Shown one piece after another: positions 1 through 7,294 of a stretch of DNA of 64,000 nucleotides (its first letter is position 1; every line of letters begins with the position of its first letter). The position numbers were made by a program, and so were the translations under genes. This stretch comes from Deltaproteobacteria bacterium (GTDB taxonomy: Bacteria; Desulfobacterota; Binatia; HRBIN30; JACQVA1), in NCBI GenBank assembly GCA_016178705.1, contig JACOST010000009.1, forward strand, positions 124,001-188,000, read 5' to 3'. The notes beneath the pieces are model-generated. The model searched no databases, was not told the DNA's origin, and saw nothing but the letters and a program-made list of their open reading frames with translations.

Positions 1-520
1 GACCGTTGGCGAGTCGTGCCGCCAAGTACGCATCCATCCCGATGCGGCCAAGGGCTACCACAATTTCGATCCGCGGCAGCAGACGCATTTCGCGCACCAG
101 AAACTCCCGGCAGCGTTGGATCTCATCACGCGTTGGCTTGTTGTCCGGCGGAGCACAACGCACTGCAGCCGTAATGTAAGCGTCGGTGAGCTGCAACCCA
201 TCATCTCGGCTCACCGACAAACCTTGATTGGCGAAACCGGCCTGCTGCAGGGCCGCGAACAACCAGTCGCCGCTGCGATCACCGGTGAACATCCGGCCGG
301 TACGATTCCCGCCGTGCGCCGCCGGCGCGAGCCCGACCAGCAGTACACGAGCGTTCGGATCGCCGAACCCTGGCAGCGGCTTGCCCCAATACGCACAGTC
401 GCGAAACTGGCGTCGCTTCTCGATCGCCACCCGTTCACGGTGCACAACCAAGCGCGGGCAATCGCGGCAGGCAACCACTTCGCTATGCAGCGCGACCAGC
501 GCCTGTGGCTCCCGAGCCAT
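1..520 (-). CDS. Uracil-DNA glycosylase, family 5 (UdgB-like), 3' end cut by window edge
   Basis: Removes uracil (and possibly other deaminated bases) from DNA. The first 173 residues are readable. The stretch GLAPAAHGGNRTGRMFTGD (about residues 63-81) is the active-site block typical of family 5 UDGs. Four cysteines spaced as in family 4/5 enzymes (C18, C21, C122, C137; C-x2-C then C-x14-C) would bind a 4Fe-4S cluster. The ATG at 520 is chosen because an in-frame TGA lies only three codons upstream. The gene runs off the left edge, so the C-terminus is unseen. Confidence in the family is high; the split between family 4 and family 5 rests on the HGGNRTG-type motif. Confidence 0.85.
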   Translation of the reverse strand, partial: MAREPQALVALHSEVVACRDCPRLVVHRERVAIEKRRQFRDCAYWGKPLPGFGDPNARVLLVGLAPAAHGGNRTGRMFTGDRSGDWLFAALQQAGFANQGLSVSRDDGLQLTDAYITAAVRCAPPDNKPTRDEIQRCREFLVREMRLLPRIEIVVALGRIGMDAYLAARLANG

Positions 521-574
521 CGCCAGTGCTCACGACGTGTGTGTCGTGTGGCGACTGCCACACGACGGTGCGGA

Positions 575-835
575 TCAATGCGTCGTCAACGGACCGCCGG
601 GGTTCACCTCAAGGATTTGGGTCAGCGCCTCGCTGGCCGGAGCCAGGACGCGATCGACGGTTTCACTGAGCAGGTGCTCGATGTCCGACAGGTCGTCGAT
701 CGTCAGCGCCGTCATGTCTTGGTGCATGCCATGCAGCGCCCAAATCGCGATGCGCAGGCGGCTGCGGACATCATCCAGCATGCGGACTACTTCTTGAGAA
801 TCGATCGAAACCGTATCCTCGTGCTCGTCAGCCAT
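575..835 (-). CDS. Small hypothetical protein (86 aa)
   Basis: Not recognised. It is acidic, without membrane segments or signal peptide, and probably mostly helical. The ATG at 835 follows a strong GGAGGAGG ribosome-binding site, and codon use resembles its neighbours, which supports a real gene. It lies 54 bp upstream of the UDG gene on the same strand and may be co-transcribed with it. Confidence 0.6.
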   Translation of the reverse strand: MADEHEDTVSIDSQEVVRMLDDVRSRLRIAIWALHGMHQDMTALTIDDLSDIEHLLSETVDRVLAPASEALTQILEVNPGGPLTTH

Positions 836-929
836 CGTCCTCCTCCGGGCAACGGAGCCCTGGTCAGTGTGCCCGCGCGCCTTGTTGGTTGCAAGTGCAA
901 TCCGGGCGGTGAGAACCGTCGCTCAGCCC

Positions 930-1139
930 TCAGTCGCCCAACGTATCCCAGTGAACATCCCAGAAGCCCGGCACTGGCGGGGCAACTTCGAGGTGGCCGC
1001 CGAAGCACTCAAAGCTGGGACGATGGATGAGGCGATCATTCAGCAAGCGTACGAATTCCGCCAGCGATTGATCCCCGGGCGCACCCACATCCACTCGCTT
1101 GCGGGCCCCGCACTTCTTACATGTGATATCGACGTGCAT
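930..1139 (-). CDS. Small hypothetical protein with a CxxC knuckle (69 aa)
   Basis: Not assigned to a family. It begins MHVDITCKKCGARKRVDV, a single C-x2-C knuckle as in zinc ribbons, but the second knuckle has only one Cys (C45 region), so metal binding is uncertain. The ATG shares one base with the stop of the upstream gene (TGATG at 1141-1137), which suggests translational coupling with the exported protein at 1139-1537. Confidence 0.6.
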   Translation of the reverse strand: MHVDITCKKCGARKRVDVGAPGDQSLAEFVRLLNDRLIHRPSFECFGGHLEVAPPVPGFWDVHWDTLGD

Positions 1140-1537
1140 CAGCGCTGGCGCTTCGGCCGTGGCGTGGGCGAGGGTGCCGGTGCAGGCGTCTCGATGGGAG
1201 TGTCGACAGCGCCACTCGCCAGCGCGGGCCGGCTGTTGGCTTGTGCCAGCAGCGCCTGCCGTACCTTGTCGACGAGCCGTTGCTCGGCTTGCACGCGGCG
1301 TTCGAGCTGGCGGAACTCGTCCACGGTGAGGTGGTATGGCTCGATCGCCTGTTCGATCTGCAGATCGTGATCCAACTGCATGGCGCTGTACACACCAATG
1401 AACGTCCGCAGTTCACTGTCGCTCACCTTCGAGAGCTCAGGCTCATCGGTTTCCTCGGCTGAGGGGCGCAGCTCGATGACCGTGAGCCCAGCGACGGCGA
1501 CAAGAGACAGCACGAGAAGCGAGCGCATGAAACGCAT
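1139..1537 (-). CDS. Exported/anchored hypothetical protein (132 aa)
   Basis: Not recognised. Residues 1-22 (MRFMRSLLVLSLVAVAGLTV) look like a signal peptide or membrane anchor. A charged helical middle (about residues 35-95, probably coiled coil) and a Pro/Thr-rich basic tail follow. It is the first gene of a short minus-strand run that continues with the coupled 69-aa gene. Confidence 0.6.
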   Translation of the reverse strand: MRFMRSLLVLSLVAVAGLTVIELRPSAEETDEPELSKVSDSELRTFIGVYSAMQLDHDLQIEQAIEPYHLTVDEFRQLERRVQAEQRLVDKVRQALLAQANSRPALASGAVDTPIETPAPAPSPTPRPKRQR

Positions 1538-1819
1538 GAGGCGAGTAGTTTAGACGAGCGCCGGGCGAAGTCTACCGCGCCGGCTCATCCTGAGTGTCGG
1601 CCATCGCGCTGTCAAGGTGAAGCGACAAGCAAGTTGGGGCGACAAGATTGAAGCGACGGATACCGGCGATCGCTGGATCGGATCATTGGTCAAAAAGGTG
1701 CTCCCAAACCTTGTTGCCAGCTCCCGGCTGTGTTACGAGCCCGCGTACATGCTCGTGGGCCAGACCGGGGGCGGGTTCGACGACGCGACTCGCAAGCATG
1801 GCGGTTGCATAGATCATTG
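1538..1819. other. Divergent intergenic region upstream of mltD
   Basis: This is non-coding sequence between a minus-strand gene and the plus-strand transglycosylase gene. Promoters for both must lie here or in the adjacent hairpin zone, but no clear -35/-10 pair could be picked by eye. Short open frames here lack ribosome-binding sites and recognisable products. Confidence 0.4.
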
Positions 1820-1869
1820 ATTCGGTCGTCTGTGGGCGCCTACGCTCTTTCCCACCCAGACGACCGAAT
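1820..1869 (+). promoter_or_regulatory. Leader hairpin immediately before the mltD ribosome-binding site
   Basis: A perfect 13-bp inverted repeat (ATTCGGTCGTCTG at 1820-1832, CAGACGACCGAAT at 1857-1869) encloses a 24-nt loop with a further TGGG/CCCA pairing. It ends one base before the GGGAGGGAGG ribosome-binding site (1871-1880) of the ATG at 1886. No U-tract follows, so it is more likely a leader structure affecting translation or mRNA stability than a terminator. Confidence 0.5.
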
Positions 1870-1885
1870 TGGGAGGGAGGAACCC

Positions 1886-3154
1886 ATGCGGCAGCATACG
1901 GATGGAGCAGCACTTCGGCACTGGGCTGGGGTGACATTGCTCCTCGCCGCGACATGGCAACTGGCCGGTTGCGCATCGTCCCAACGGGCGGTCGATGGCC
2001 TCAGCCCATTCTCATGGGGCGATTCCTCTTCGACTGAACCCATATCTCGTCCGCGTTACAGCATCGCCGATCCGCAACTCTACGGTCCGCCGATCAGTGC
2101 CGCACCCAAGGGAGCGGGCGATCAGTTCGAGTTCTCCAACCCCCGCGTCGATAGCTTTGTGAATACGTTTCAGACTCGCCAGCGCGGCTTCTACCAAGGC
2201 GCGCTGGACCGTAGTGGTCGCTACATGCCGAAGATGCAGCGCGTCCTGCGCGACCAGAATCTACCGAGCGCGCTCGCGTACCTGCCGATCATCGAGAGCG
2301 GGTTCCGTACCCACGCGGTGTCGCGCGCGGGCGCGGTCGGACCGTGGCAATTTATCCTCGCGACAGGTCGCCGTTATGGTTTGCGTATTGATAGCTATGT
2401 CGATGAGCGGCGCGATCCAGTGAAATCGACGCACGCAGCCGCCCGCTACTTCAAGGATCTTTACGCCCAGTTCGGTGACTGGCATCTCTCGCTTGCTGCT
2501 TACAATACCGGCGAGATGAACATCGCGCGCATCCTCGAACGCGGGCGGGCCGACGACTACTGGGAAATGAGCGCGCGTGGCTACCTGCCGTCGGAAACGT
2601 GCGACTTTGTCCCCCAGTTTCTGGCGGCGGTGCAGATTGCGCACGCCCCAGAGGTCTACGGCTTCGATGCACCACAGGACGAAGAGCTGCACTACGACTT
2701 GGTGCGCGTGAATCATTCGGTGTCGTTGAAGACGGTGGCCAAATTCAGCAACGCGTCCGTCAACGAGATCACGGAACTCAACCCTGCCCTGCATCGCGGC
2801 GTCACGCCGCCACAGGGCTACACGGTGCGCGTGCCGAAGGGAACCAAGGGGATCGTCGAAGTGGCGCTGGCGCGCATGCGTTACGACGCCGCCCAGGTCG
2901 TACCAGCGCGTACGGTTGCTGCGCGCACTGGAGTGGCTCGCACGCACAAGCTGCGCAAAGGAGATACCCTGACAGCGGTGGCCAAGCAGCACGGCGTGAG
3001 CGTGACGTCGTTGCAGAAAGCAAACGGAATCCGCGACGCCCGTCGCGTGGCCGCGGGCCGCGTGCTGCGCATTCCGGGTTCGTCCCCGTCCCCCAAAGCC
3101 AAAGTGGTCGCGGCGAAGAAGCCGGTTCGAATCGCGTCGCGCAAGACCCGCTAG
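1886..3154 (+). CDS. mltD: Membrane-bound lytic murein transglycosylase, MltD-like, with LysM domains
   Basis: A 422-aa outer-membrane lipoprotein that cleaves the glycan strands of peptidoglycan. The start at 1886 gives a signal peptide ending in the lipobox LAGC (Cys about residue 28) and has a strong ribosome-binding site. The SLT domain (about residues 100-250) shows the catalytic Glu in IIESGF and the AVGPWQF block, then AAYNTGEMN. Two LysM peptidoglycan-binding repeats follow (about residues 275-325 and 350-400; the second starts HKLRKGDTLTAVAKQHGVS), then a basic tail. An in-frame extension upstream to 1730 is possible but would hide the signal peptide. Its stop overlaps the stop of the convergent permease gene in CTAG (3151-3154). 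Confidence 0.9.
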   Translation: MRQHTDGAALRHWAGVTLLLAATWQLAGCASSQRAVDGLSPFSWGDSSSTEPISRPRYSIADPQLYGPPISAAPKGAGDQFEFSNPRVDSFVNTFQTRQRGFYQGALDRSGRYMPKMQRVLRDQNLPSALAYLPIIESGFRTHAVSRAGAVGPWQFILATGRRYGLRIDSYVDERRDPVKSTHAAARYFKDLYAQFGDWHLSLAAYNTGEMNIARILERGRADDYWEMSARGYLPSETCDFVPQFLAAVQIAHAPEVYGFDAPQDEELHYDLVRVNHSVSLKTVAKFSNASVNEITELNPALHRGVTPPQGYTVRVPKGTKGIVEVALARMRYDAAQVVPARTVAARTGVARTHKLRKGDTLTAVAKQHGVSVTSLQKANGIRDARRVAAGRVLRIPGSSPSPKAKVVAAKKPVRIASRKTR

Positions 3155-4017
3155 CTTACGGTGGGCGCGCCCTGCGCGACGGCCAGAGCCGCGCGTGAGC
3201 GCTCGCGCCGACCGCGTCCGATCGCCAGCGCCACAACGAAGAGCGCGCTGGCGACGAGGATGATCATGGCGCCGGCAGCGACGTTCAAGACATACGAAAG
3301 ACACAGGCCGCTGAGCGCCGATCCGATTGCGCTCAGCACCGACACGGCCAGCATGGCGCGATAGCGCCGCGCCACCTGCACCCCGATCGCGGCCGGAATC
3401 ACGAGCAACGCTTCGACCAGGATGATCCCCACCACGCGCATCGCCGCCACCACCGCGAGCGCGAGACAGGTGAGGAGGAGGTACTGCAACGCATCGACGG
3501 GCAAGCCGTTCGCCCGCGCCACTTCCTCATCGAAAGCCACGAACAGCAACGGCTTGAACAACGCCCCGATCACCGTCAACACCGCCAGCGTCGCACCCAG
3601 TAGCAGCCACAGATCGCGCGGCGCCACCGCCAGAATGTTTCCAAACAGATAACCGAACAGATCCACCTGATAGTCGCGCGACAGGCTGATCAACGCGACG
3701 CCCAGCGCCATCACCGACGAAAACAAAATCCCGATCGCCGTGTCTTCATGCAATCGCCCGCGGCGGCTCACCCAGCCGATCGCCCACGCCACCAGCGTGC
3801 ACACCACCGCCGCCAACATGAACGGATCGAGCCCGGTCAGCACGCCGATGGCCACCCCGCCGAACGCCGAGTGCGAGATCCCGACACCGATGAACGACAG
3901 CCGCCGCAGGACGACGAAGAACGCCAGCACGCCGCACAACAGACCGACGAGCACGCCGGCGACCAGCGCGCGCTGCATGAACCCGTAGCTGAGCATCTCC
4001 GCGACCGCCGCCATCAT
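3151..4017 (-). CDS. znuB: Metal ABC transporter permease (ZnuB/MntB type)
   Basis: The 288-aa inner-membrane permease of a zinc/manganese-type importer. About eight hydrophobic segments are visible, starting with ALVAGVLVGLLCGVLAFFVV, and the ABC-3 family signature region SFIGVGISHSAFGGVAIG lies at about residues 40-58. Its start overlaps the ATPase stop by 4 bp (ATGA, 4014-4017), so the genes are coupled. Zn versus Mn cannot be decided from the permease alone. Confidence 0.88.
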   Translation of the reverse strand: MMAAVAEMLSYGFMQRALVAGVLVGLLCGVLAFFVVLRRLSFIGVGISHSAFGGVAIGVLTGLDPFMLAAVVCTLVAWAIGWVSRRGRLHEDTAIGILFSSVMALGVALISLSRDYQVDLFGYLFGNILAVAPRDLWLLLGATLAVLTVIGALFKPLLFVAFDEEVARANGLPVDALQYLLLTCLALAVVAAMRVVGIILVEALLVIPAAIGVQVARRYRAMLAVSVLSAIGSALSGLCLSYVLNVAAGAMIILVASALFVVALAIGRGRRERSRAALAVAQGAPTVS

Positions 4018-4820
4018 TCGGACCTTCGAGACGTTGGCGACTCGTGCGCGTGCCCTTCGCGCGCCTCGTCGGAAAGAAAATCGAACTCGCAGCGATACGC
4101 CTCACGGAGTTGATGGCTCTGCAACACGGTCTGCGGATTGCCGTGGATGTGTCCGGTGCCGTTGATGCACAGCAGCTCGTCGGCATGGACACCCAACGCC
4201 AGCAGGTCGTGTGATACGGCGATCACGGTCAGATTCAATTCGCGGCGCAATCGCTGCAACAGATTGTACAGCTCGTGCTGCGCCGGCAGATCGAGACCGG
4301 TGGTCGCTTCGTCGAGCAGCAGCAGTCGCGCATCGGCGCTGAGAGCGCGCGCGAGGAACGCCCGTTGCTGCTCGCCTCCCGACAGCTCGCCGATGAGCCG
4401 ATCGGCTTGACCCGCCAAGCCCACGAGACGAATCGCCGTGTCGACCTTTTCCCAATCGAGCCGCTGACTGAACCGCAGCAAGCCGCGCGACGCCGCACGG
4501 CCCATCATCACCACATCGCGCACCGACACCGGGAAGCGCGGATCGAAGTCGCGGCGTTGCGGCACGTAACCGATCTGATGCGCCCGCGCGCCGAGCTGGC
4601 GTGGCGCGCGACCCAACACGCGCACCGTGCCGCGCGTCGGCTCCAGCAAGCCGAGGATGGCCCGCAGCAGCGTGGTCTTGCCGGCGCCGTTCGGGCCAAT
4701 GATGCCGAGCAGATGTCCGGCCGCTAGCGAGAAGGAGACGTTCCACAGTACGGGGCGCCCATCGATGCTGACCGCCACGTCGTGAAGTTCGACTACGGAT
4801 TCAGTCAAGGACTCACTCAT
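4014..4820 (-). CDS. znuC: Metal ABC transporter ATP-binding protein (ZnuC type)
   Basis: The 268-aa ATPase that powers the adjacent permease. Walker A is GPNGAGKTT (about residues 42-50), the ABC signature is LSGGEQQRAFLARAL, Walker B is LLLLDEATTGLD and the switch His is in AVSHD. The C-terminal tail is slightly His-rich (HAHESPTSRR). It overlaps the upstream znuA-like gene by 4 bp (4817-4820) and the downstream permease by 4 bp, which makes a tight A-C-B operon. Confidence 0.9.
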   Translation of the reverse strand: MSESLTESVVELHDVAVSIDGRPVLWNVSFSLAAGHLLGIIGPNGAGKTTLLRAILGLLEPTRGTVRVLGRAPRQLGARAHQIGYVPQRRDFDPRFPVSVRDVVMMGRAASRGLLRFSQRLDWEKVDTAIRLVGLAGQADRLIGELSGGEQQRAFLARALSADARLLLLDEATTGLDLPAQHELYNLLQRLRRELNLTVIAVSHDLLALGVHADELLCINGTGHIHGNPQTVLQSHQLREAYRCEFDFLSDEAREGHAHESPTSRRSE

Positions 4821-5722
4821 CGCAATGCCTGTTCGAACGCGTGCAGATTATAGCGCATCAGCGCGAGATAGCTGTCCCGTCCCGCCACCGCGGGGCCACC
4901 GAGCGGATCGACCGTTACCACGCTCGCCCCGATCTCCTCCGCCAGCACATCGGCCATGCGCCGGCTCAGTTGCGGCTCGGTCAGGACGACCCGCGCGTGC
5001 TGCGCGCGGGCGCGCCGGACGATTGCCGCGATGGTCTGTGCCGACGGCTCTTTGCCGGGAGAGTCCTCGACCACCGCGATCTCGTCGAGTCCGTAGCGGC
5101 GCGCGAAATAACGCCACGCTGGATGGACGGCGACGAATCCGCGCTGCGTCAACGATAGCAAGCCCACACTGATGTCGCGATCGAGTTGCGTGAGTTGCGC
5201 CGCAAACGCGGCGCCGCCGCGCTCGAAGTCGCCCTGCCCCGCGGCATCGACTTCGCTCAGCGCACGCACCAGTCGCGGGACAATTTCGTCGCGCACCAAA
5301 ATCGGATCGAGCCACACATGCGGGTCGCCGTGTTTCGAATCGGCGGGGCCGAGCAAGGCCACGCCATCAACGGCGGTGAACACGCACGGCGGAGTCGAGC
5401 GCGCTCTGAGCAGACCATCCGTCCATTCGTCGAGCCCAGCACCGACACGCACCACCAGCGCCGCCTCACCGATGAGACGCAACTGTTCGGGTGTCGGCTC
5501 AAAAGTGTGCGGGTTCGCGCCAGCCGGCAACAGCGTGTGAACCGCGACGCGATCGCCGCCGATCTGCCGCAGGATATCGGCGAGCGGAAAGACCGTCGCC
5601 ACGACCGTGGTCGCAGCCCAGCCCGAACTCGCGACGCCGAGCAGCAGCCCCGCCGACCACCGCGAAGCGAACGATAACCATCGGCAGCGGTTCTCTTCCG
5701 CTTCTCTTGTGCAGCCAACCAT
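4817..5722 (-). CDS. znuA: Zinc/manganese-binding periplasmic protein (ZnuA-like)
   Basis: The 301-aa solute-binding protein of the metal importer. A signal peptide ends near SSGWAA (about residue 37). Metal-ligand positions of the cluster A-I family are present: His in GANPHTFEPTP, His in DPHVWLDP, His in AVHPAWRYF, and Asp in VVTVDPLGG. The long His-rich loop of many ZnuA proteins is missing. First gene of the operon. Only about 70 bp of native upstream DNA remain before a transposon boundary at 5800, so the promoter context may have been changed. No Zur-type palindrome was recognised in those 70 bp. Confidence 0.88.
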   Translation of the reverse strand: MVGCTREAEENRCRWLSFASRWSAGLLLGVASSGWAATTVVATVFPLADILRQIGGDRVAVHTLLPAGANPHTFEPTPEQLRLIGEAALVVRVGAGLDEWTDGLLRARSTPPCVFTAVDGVALLGPADSKHGDPHVWLDPILVRDEIVPRLVRALSEVDAAGQGDFERGGAAFAAQLTQLDRDISVGLLSLTQRGFVAVHPAWRYFARRYGLDEIAVVEDSPGKEPSAQTIAAIVRRARAQHARVVLTEPQLSRRMADVLAEEIGASVVTVDPLGGPAVAGRDSYLALMRYNLHAFEQALR

Positions 5723-5791
5723 CGCAGAACGCGCGCAGAACGCGCAAGCGCCCTCGCATACTGGGCCGTCCCCGCCAAGTCAACGCAACTG

Positions 5792-5799
5792 TGCGGAGC
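5792..5799. repeat. Target-site duplication, left copy
   Basis: TGCGGAGC directly abuts the left terminal inverted repeat. The same eight bases directly follow the right terminal repeat. Confidence 0.88.
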
Positions 5800-5816
5800 G
5801 GTAGTGTCCTCATTTG
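5800..5816 (+). repeat. Left terminal inverted repeat of the transposon
   Basis: GGTAGTGTCCTCATTTG pairs with 8106-8122 read on the opposite strand, with a single mismatch at position 12. Confidence 0.88.
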
Positions 5817-5828
5817 AAAATCCCACGA

Positions 5829-6131
5829 CTAGCTCCGCCCGCTCTGCTTGCGGATTTCATTGACGACGACGATGCGGACGGCGTCCACTGCGCTGTTCAC
5901 CGGAGGCACGCCAAGGACCGCCACATGGCGGCGTTCACCTGAATCGGCTTCATAGCTCCACGCATAGACGGTTTTCGCTTTCGCGTGCCCCGTCACGGCG
6001 AACACTTCCACAATGCCTTGCCACACCGGCTCGCCGTTGATCGTTTCGTTCACGGGCACGGACTCGACGTGCTCGCTATCGAGTCCGTGCAGATCGCGGA
6101 TCACCTTCTGTAAGCGCCGAATCTTGGTCAT
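5829..6131 (-). CDS. Small protein translationally coupled to the transposase (100 aa)
   Basis: Unknown function. The ATG at 6131 overlaps the transposase stop as ATGA (6128-6131), and the gene ends 13 bp from the left terminal repeat, so it belongs to the element. It begins MTKIRRLQKVIRDLHGLDS; a middle part with alternating hydrophobic residues suggests a small beta-rich domain. There is no signal peptide or membrane segment. A longer reading frame extends to 6203 inside the transposase gene, but the coupled start is more convincing. It may be a transposition accessory protein or a persistence factor; the sequence does not say which. Confidence 0.7.
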   Translation of the reverse strand: MTKIRRLQKVIRDLHGLDSEHVESVPVNETINGEPVWQGIVEVFAVTGHAKAKTVYAWSYEADSGERRHVAVLGVPPVNSAVDAVRIVVVNEIRKQSGRS

Positions 6132-6952
6132 ATGGCCATTTCTACCAGATCGCGCACCGTCATCGGACTCGTCACCACGCCGGCTTCCATCGCTGGCGTG
6201 CAACGCAAGCTGCGATGGAAACGCACGAAGTTGTAGAAGCAGAAGTAGAGGTCCATCGATGCTTGGAGGTTTTCTAGCTTCTTGCTGAACCCGTTGGTCA
6301 GTCGGGTCAGGCGTCGGCAGTGCATCCGAATGCTGAGGTTGCTCCGCTCGACATAGGAAGTCGAAACCAAGTCCATGTTGGGATAGCCGATGAGATCGTT
6401 CTTCTCGCTGCTCACGACGCGCGCAGGGCTGTAGCGGCCTCGGCCGGCCGGCGTCTCTGCAAATTCCTTTATTATCGTCGCATAGTCCACGTCTCGACCA
6501 AACGCCTCTCCGATGGCGTGCAGGTACGGCGCGAAGCCATCGCTGGAAATCTGCACGCGGCCTTGGAGTCGGCTCGCCAGGTCGTTGATGAATTGCATGG
6601 TGGTGTAGACCGTGCGTTTGCCGGTTCTGTAGGACGGAATCAACTTGGTTTCCGCGTCAAGCGCAACGAAGGTGTACTGGTCACCTACGCGCGACCAGTC
6701 GTCGGATTCGTCGACGTTCCTGTTTTTCTTGGCGACATAGGCCCATATCTCGTCGACTTCGATGCGATGGCAATTGAGATTGCGCAGCATCTCGTCGCTA
6801 TAGGCCGCGCACCCGCGCGCCACGCGGTTCATCACCCGTAGCACCGTGTCCCGATGCACGCCGGTCATGCGTTCGGTGCTCCGCACGCTGTTGCCTTCCA
6901 GCAGTGCCGTGATCACCGCAACCTGCTTGTCTGCCTTGAGTACGTTTGCCAT
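6128..6952 (-). CDS. IS1-family-like DDE transposase (274 aa)
   Basis: Catalyses transposition of the 5800-8122 element. The N-terminal part (ALLEGNSVRSTERMTGVHRDTVLRV, first about 45 residues, given here only as a helix-turn-helix region) should bind the ends. Catalytic acidic residues are likely in RIEVDEIWAYV, in ISSDGFAPY and in the YVERSNLSIRMHCRR block, followed by NFVRFHRSL near the end. The start is ATG 6952; frames running on to 7261 cross the regulatory region and are not credible. It looks intact, in one frame without the programmed frameshift of classical IS1. Confidence 0.85.
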   Translation of the reverse strand: MANVLKADKQVAVITALLEGNSVRSTERMTGVHRDTVLRVMNRVARGCAAYSDEMLRNLNCHRIEVDEIWAYVAKKNRNVDESDDWSRVGDQYTFVALDAETKLIPSYRTGKRTVYTTMQFINDLASRLQGRVQISSDGFAPYLHAIGEAFGRDVDYATIIKEFAETPAGRGRYSPARVVSSEKNDLIGYPNMDLVSTSYVERSNLSIRMHCRRLTRLTNGFSKKLENLQASMDLYFCFYNFVRFHRSLRCTPAMEAGVVTSPMTVRDLVEMAI

Positions 6953-6959
6953 GGGGACT

Positions 6960-7023
6960 AATGTAGCCCCTTTAGCGTCCCCTGTCAATGGGGGTTGCAA
7001 GGATTCTACAATGGTGCTACATT
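6960..7023. promoter_or_regulatory. Divergent control region with an 8-bp inverted repeat
   Basis: The 77 bp between the transposase start (6952) and the ribbon-helix-helix gene start (7030) carry AATGTAGC at 6960-6967 and its exact complement GCTACATT at 7016-7023, each hugging one start codon. A TACAAT hexamer at 7007-7012 could be a -10 for the rightward gene. The placement fits operator half-sites for the encoded ribbon-helix-helix protein; this is inference. Confidence 0.45.
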
Positions 7024-7029
7024 TGGCGC

Positions 7030-7197
7030 ATGAAACGACGGAAGCCAAAGGCGCAACGAAAAGAACAGTCCATCCGGGTCCGCGTAACCGAAGACCAAAA
7101 GCGGATGCTTGCAGAGCGCGCAGAGCGCGACGGGCTAGAGGTGTCAGCCTGGTTGCGATCGGTCGGGCTTCGGGAGGCAACTCCCGCCGAAGACTAG
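7030..7197 (+). CDS. Ribbon-helix-helix DNA-binding protein in transposon (55 aa)
   Basis: A small basic protein of the CopG/MobC-like ribbon-helix-helix type: a beta strand (SIRVRVTEDQKRMLAERA) followed by two helices ending in SAWLRSVGLREA. Such proteins bind DNA as dimers, usually as autoregulators, antitoxins or relaxosome factors. The start at 7030 is chosen over an in-frame ATG at 6988 because it removes a 14-residue unrelated extension and frees the intergenic operator-like repeat. It is divergent from the transposase and could regulate it. No toxin partner is recognisable next to it. Confidence 0.7.
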   Translation: MKRRKPKAQRKEQSIRVRVTEDQKRMLAERAERDGLEVSAWLRSVGLREATPAED

Positions 7198-7294
7198 TGG
7201 GCGCATTCAGCGGCCCGCACCGACGATGCCAAACGGGACGATGAGCCGGATACGCCGTCACGACAACTCCCTTAGCCTTTTGCGCAGGAAGTAG

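Noticed and set aside
1538-1885. A riboswitch in the mltD leader
   Set aside because: A strong hairpin is present but none of the conserved cores of c-di-AMP, c-di-GMP or other known riboswitches could be matched by eye.
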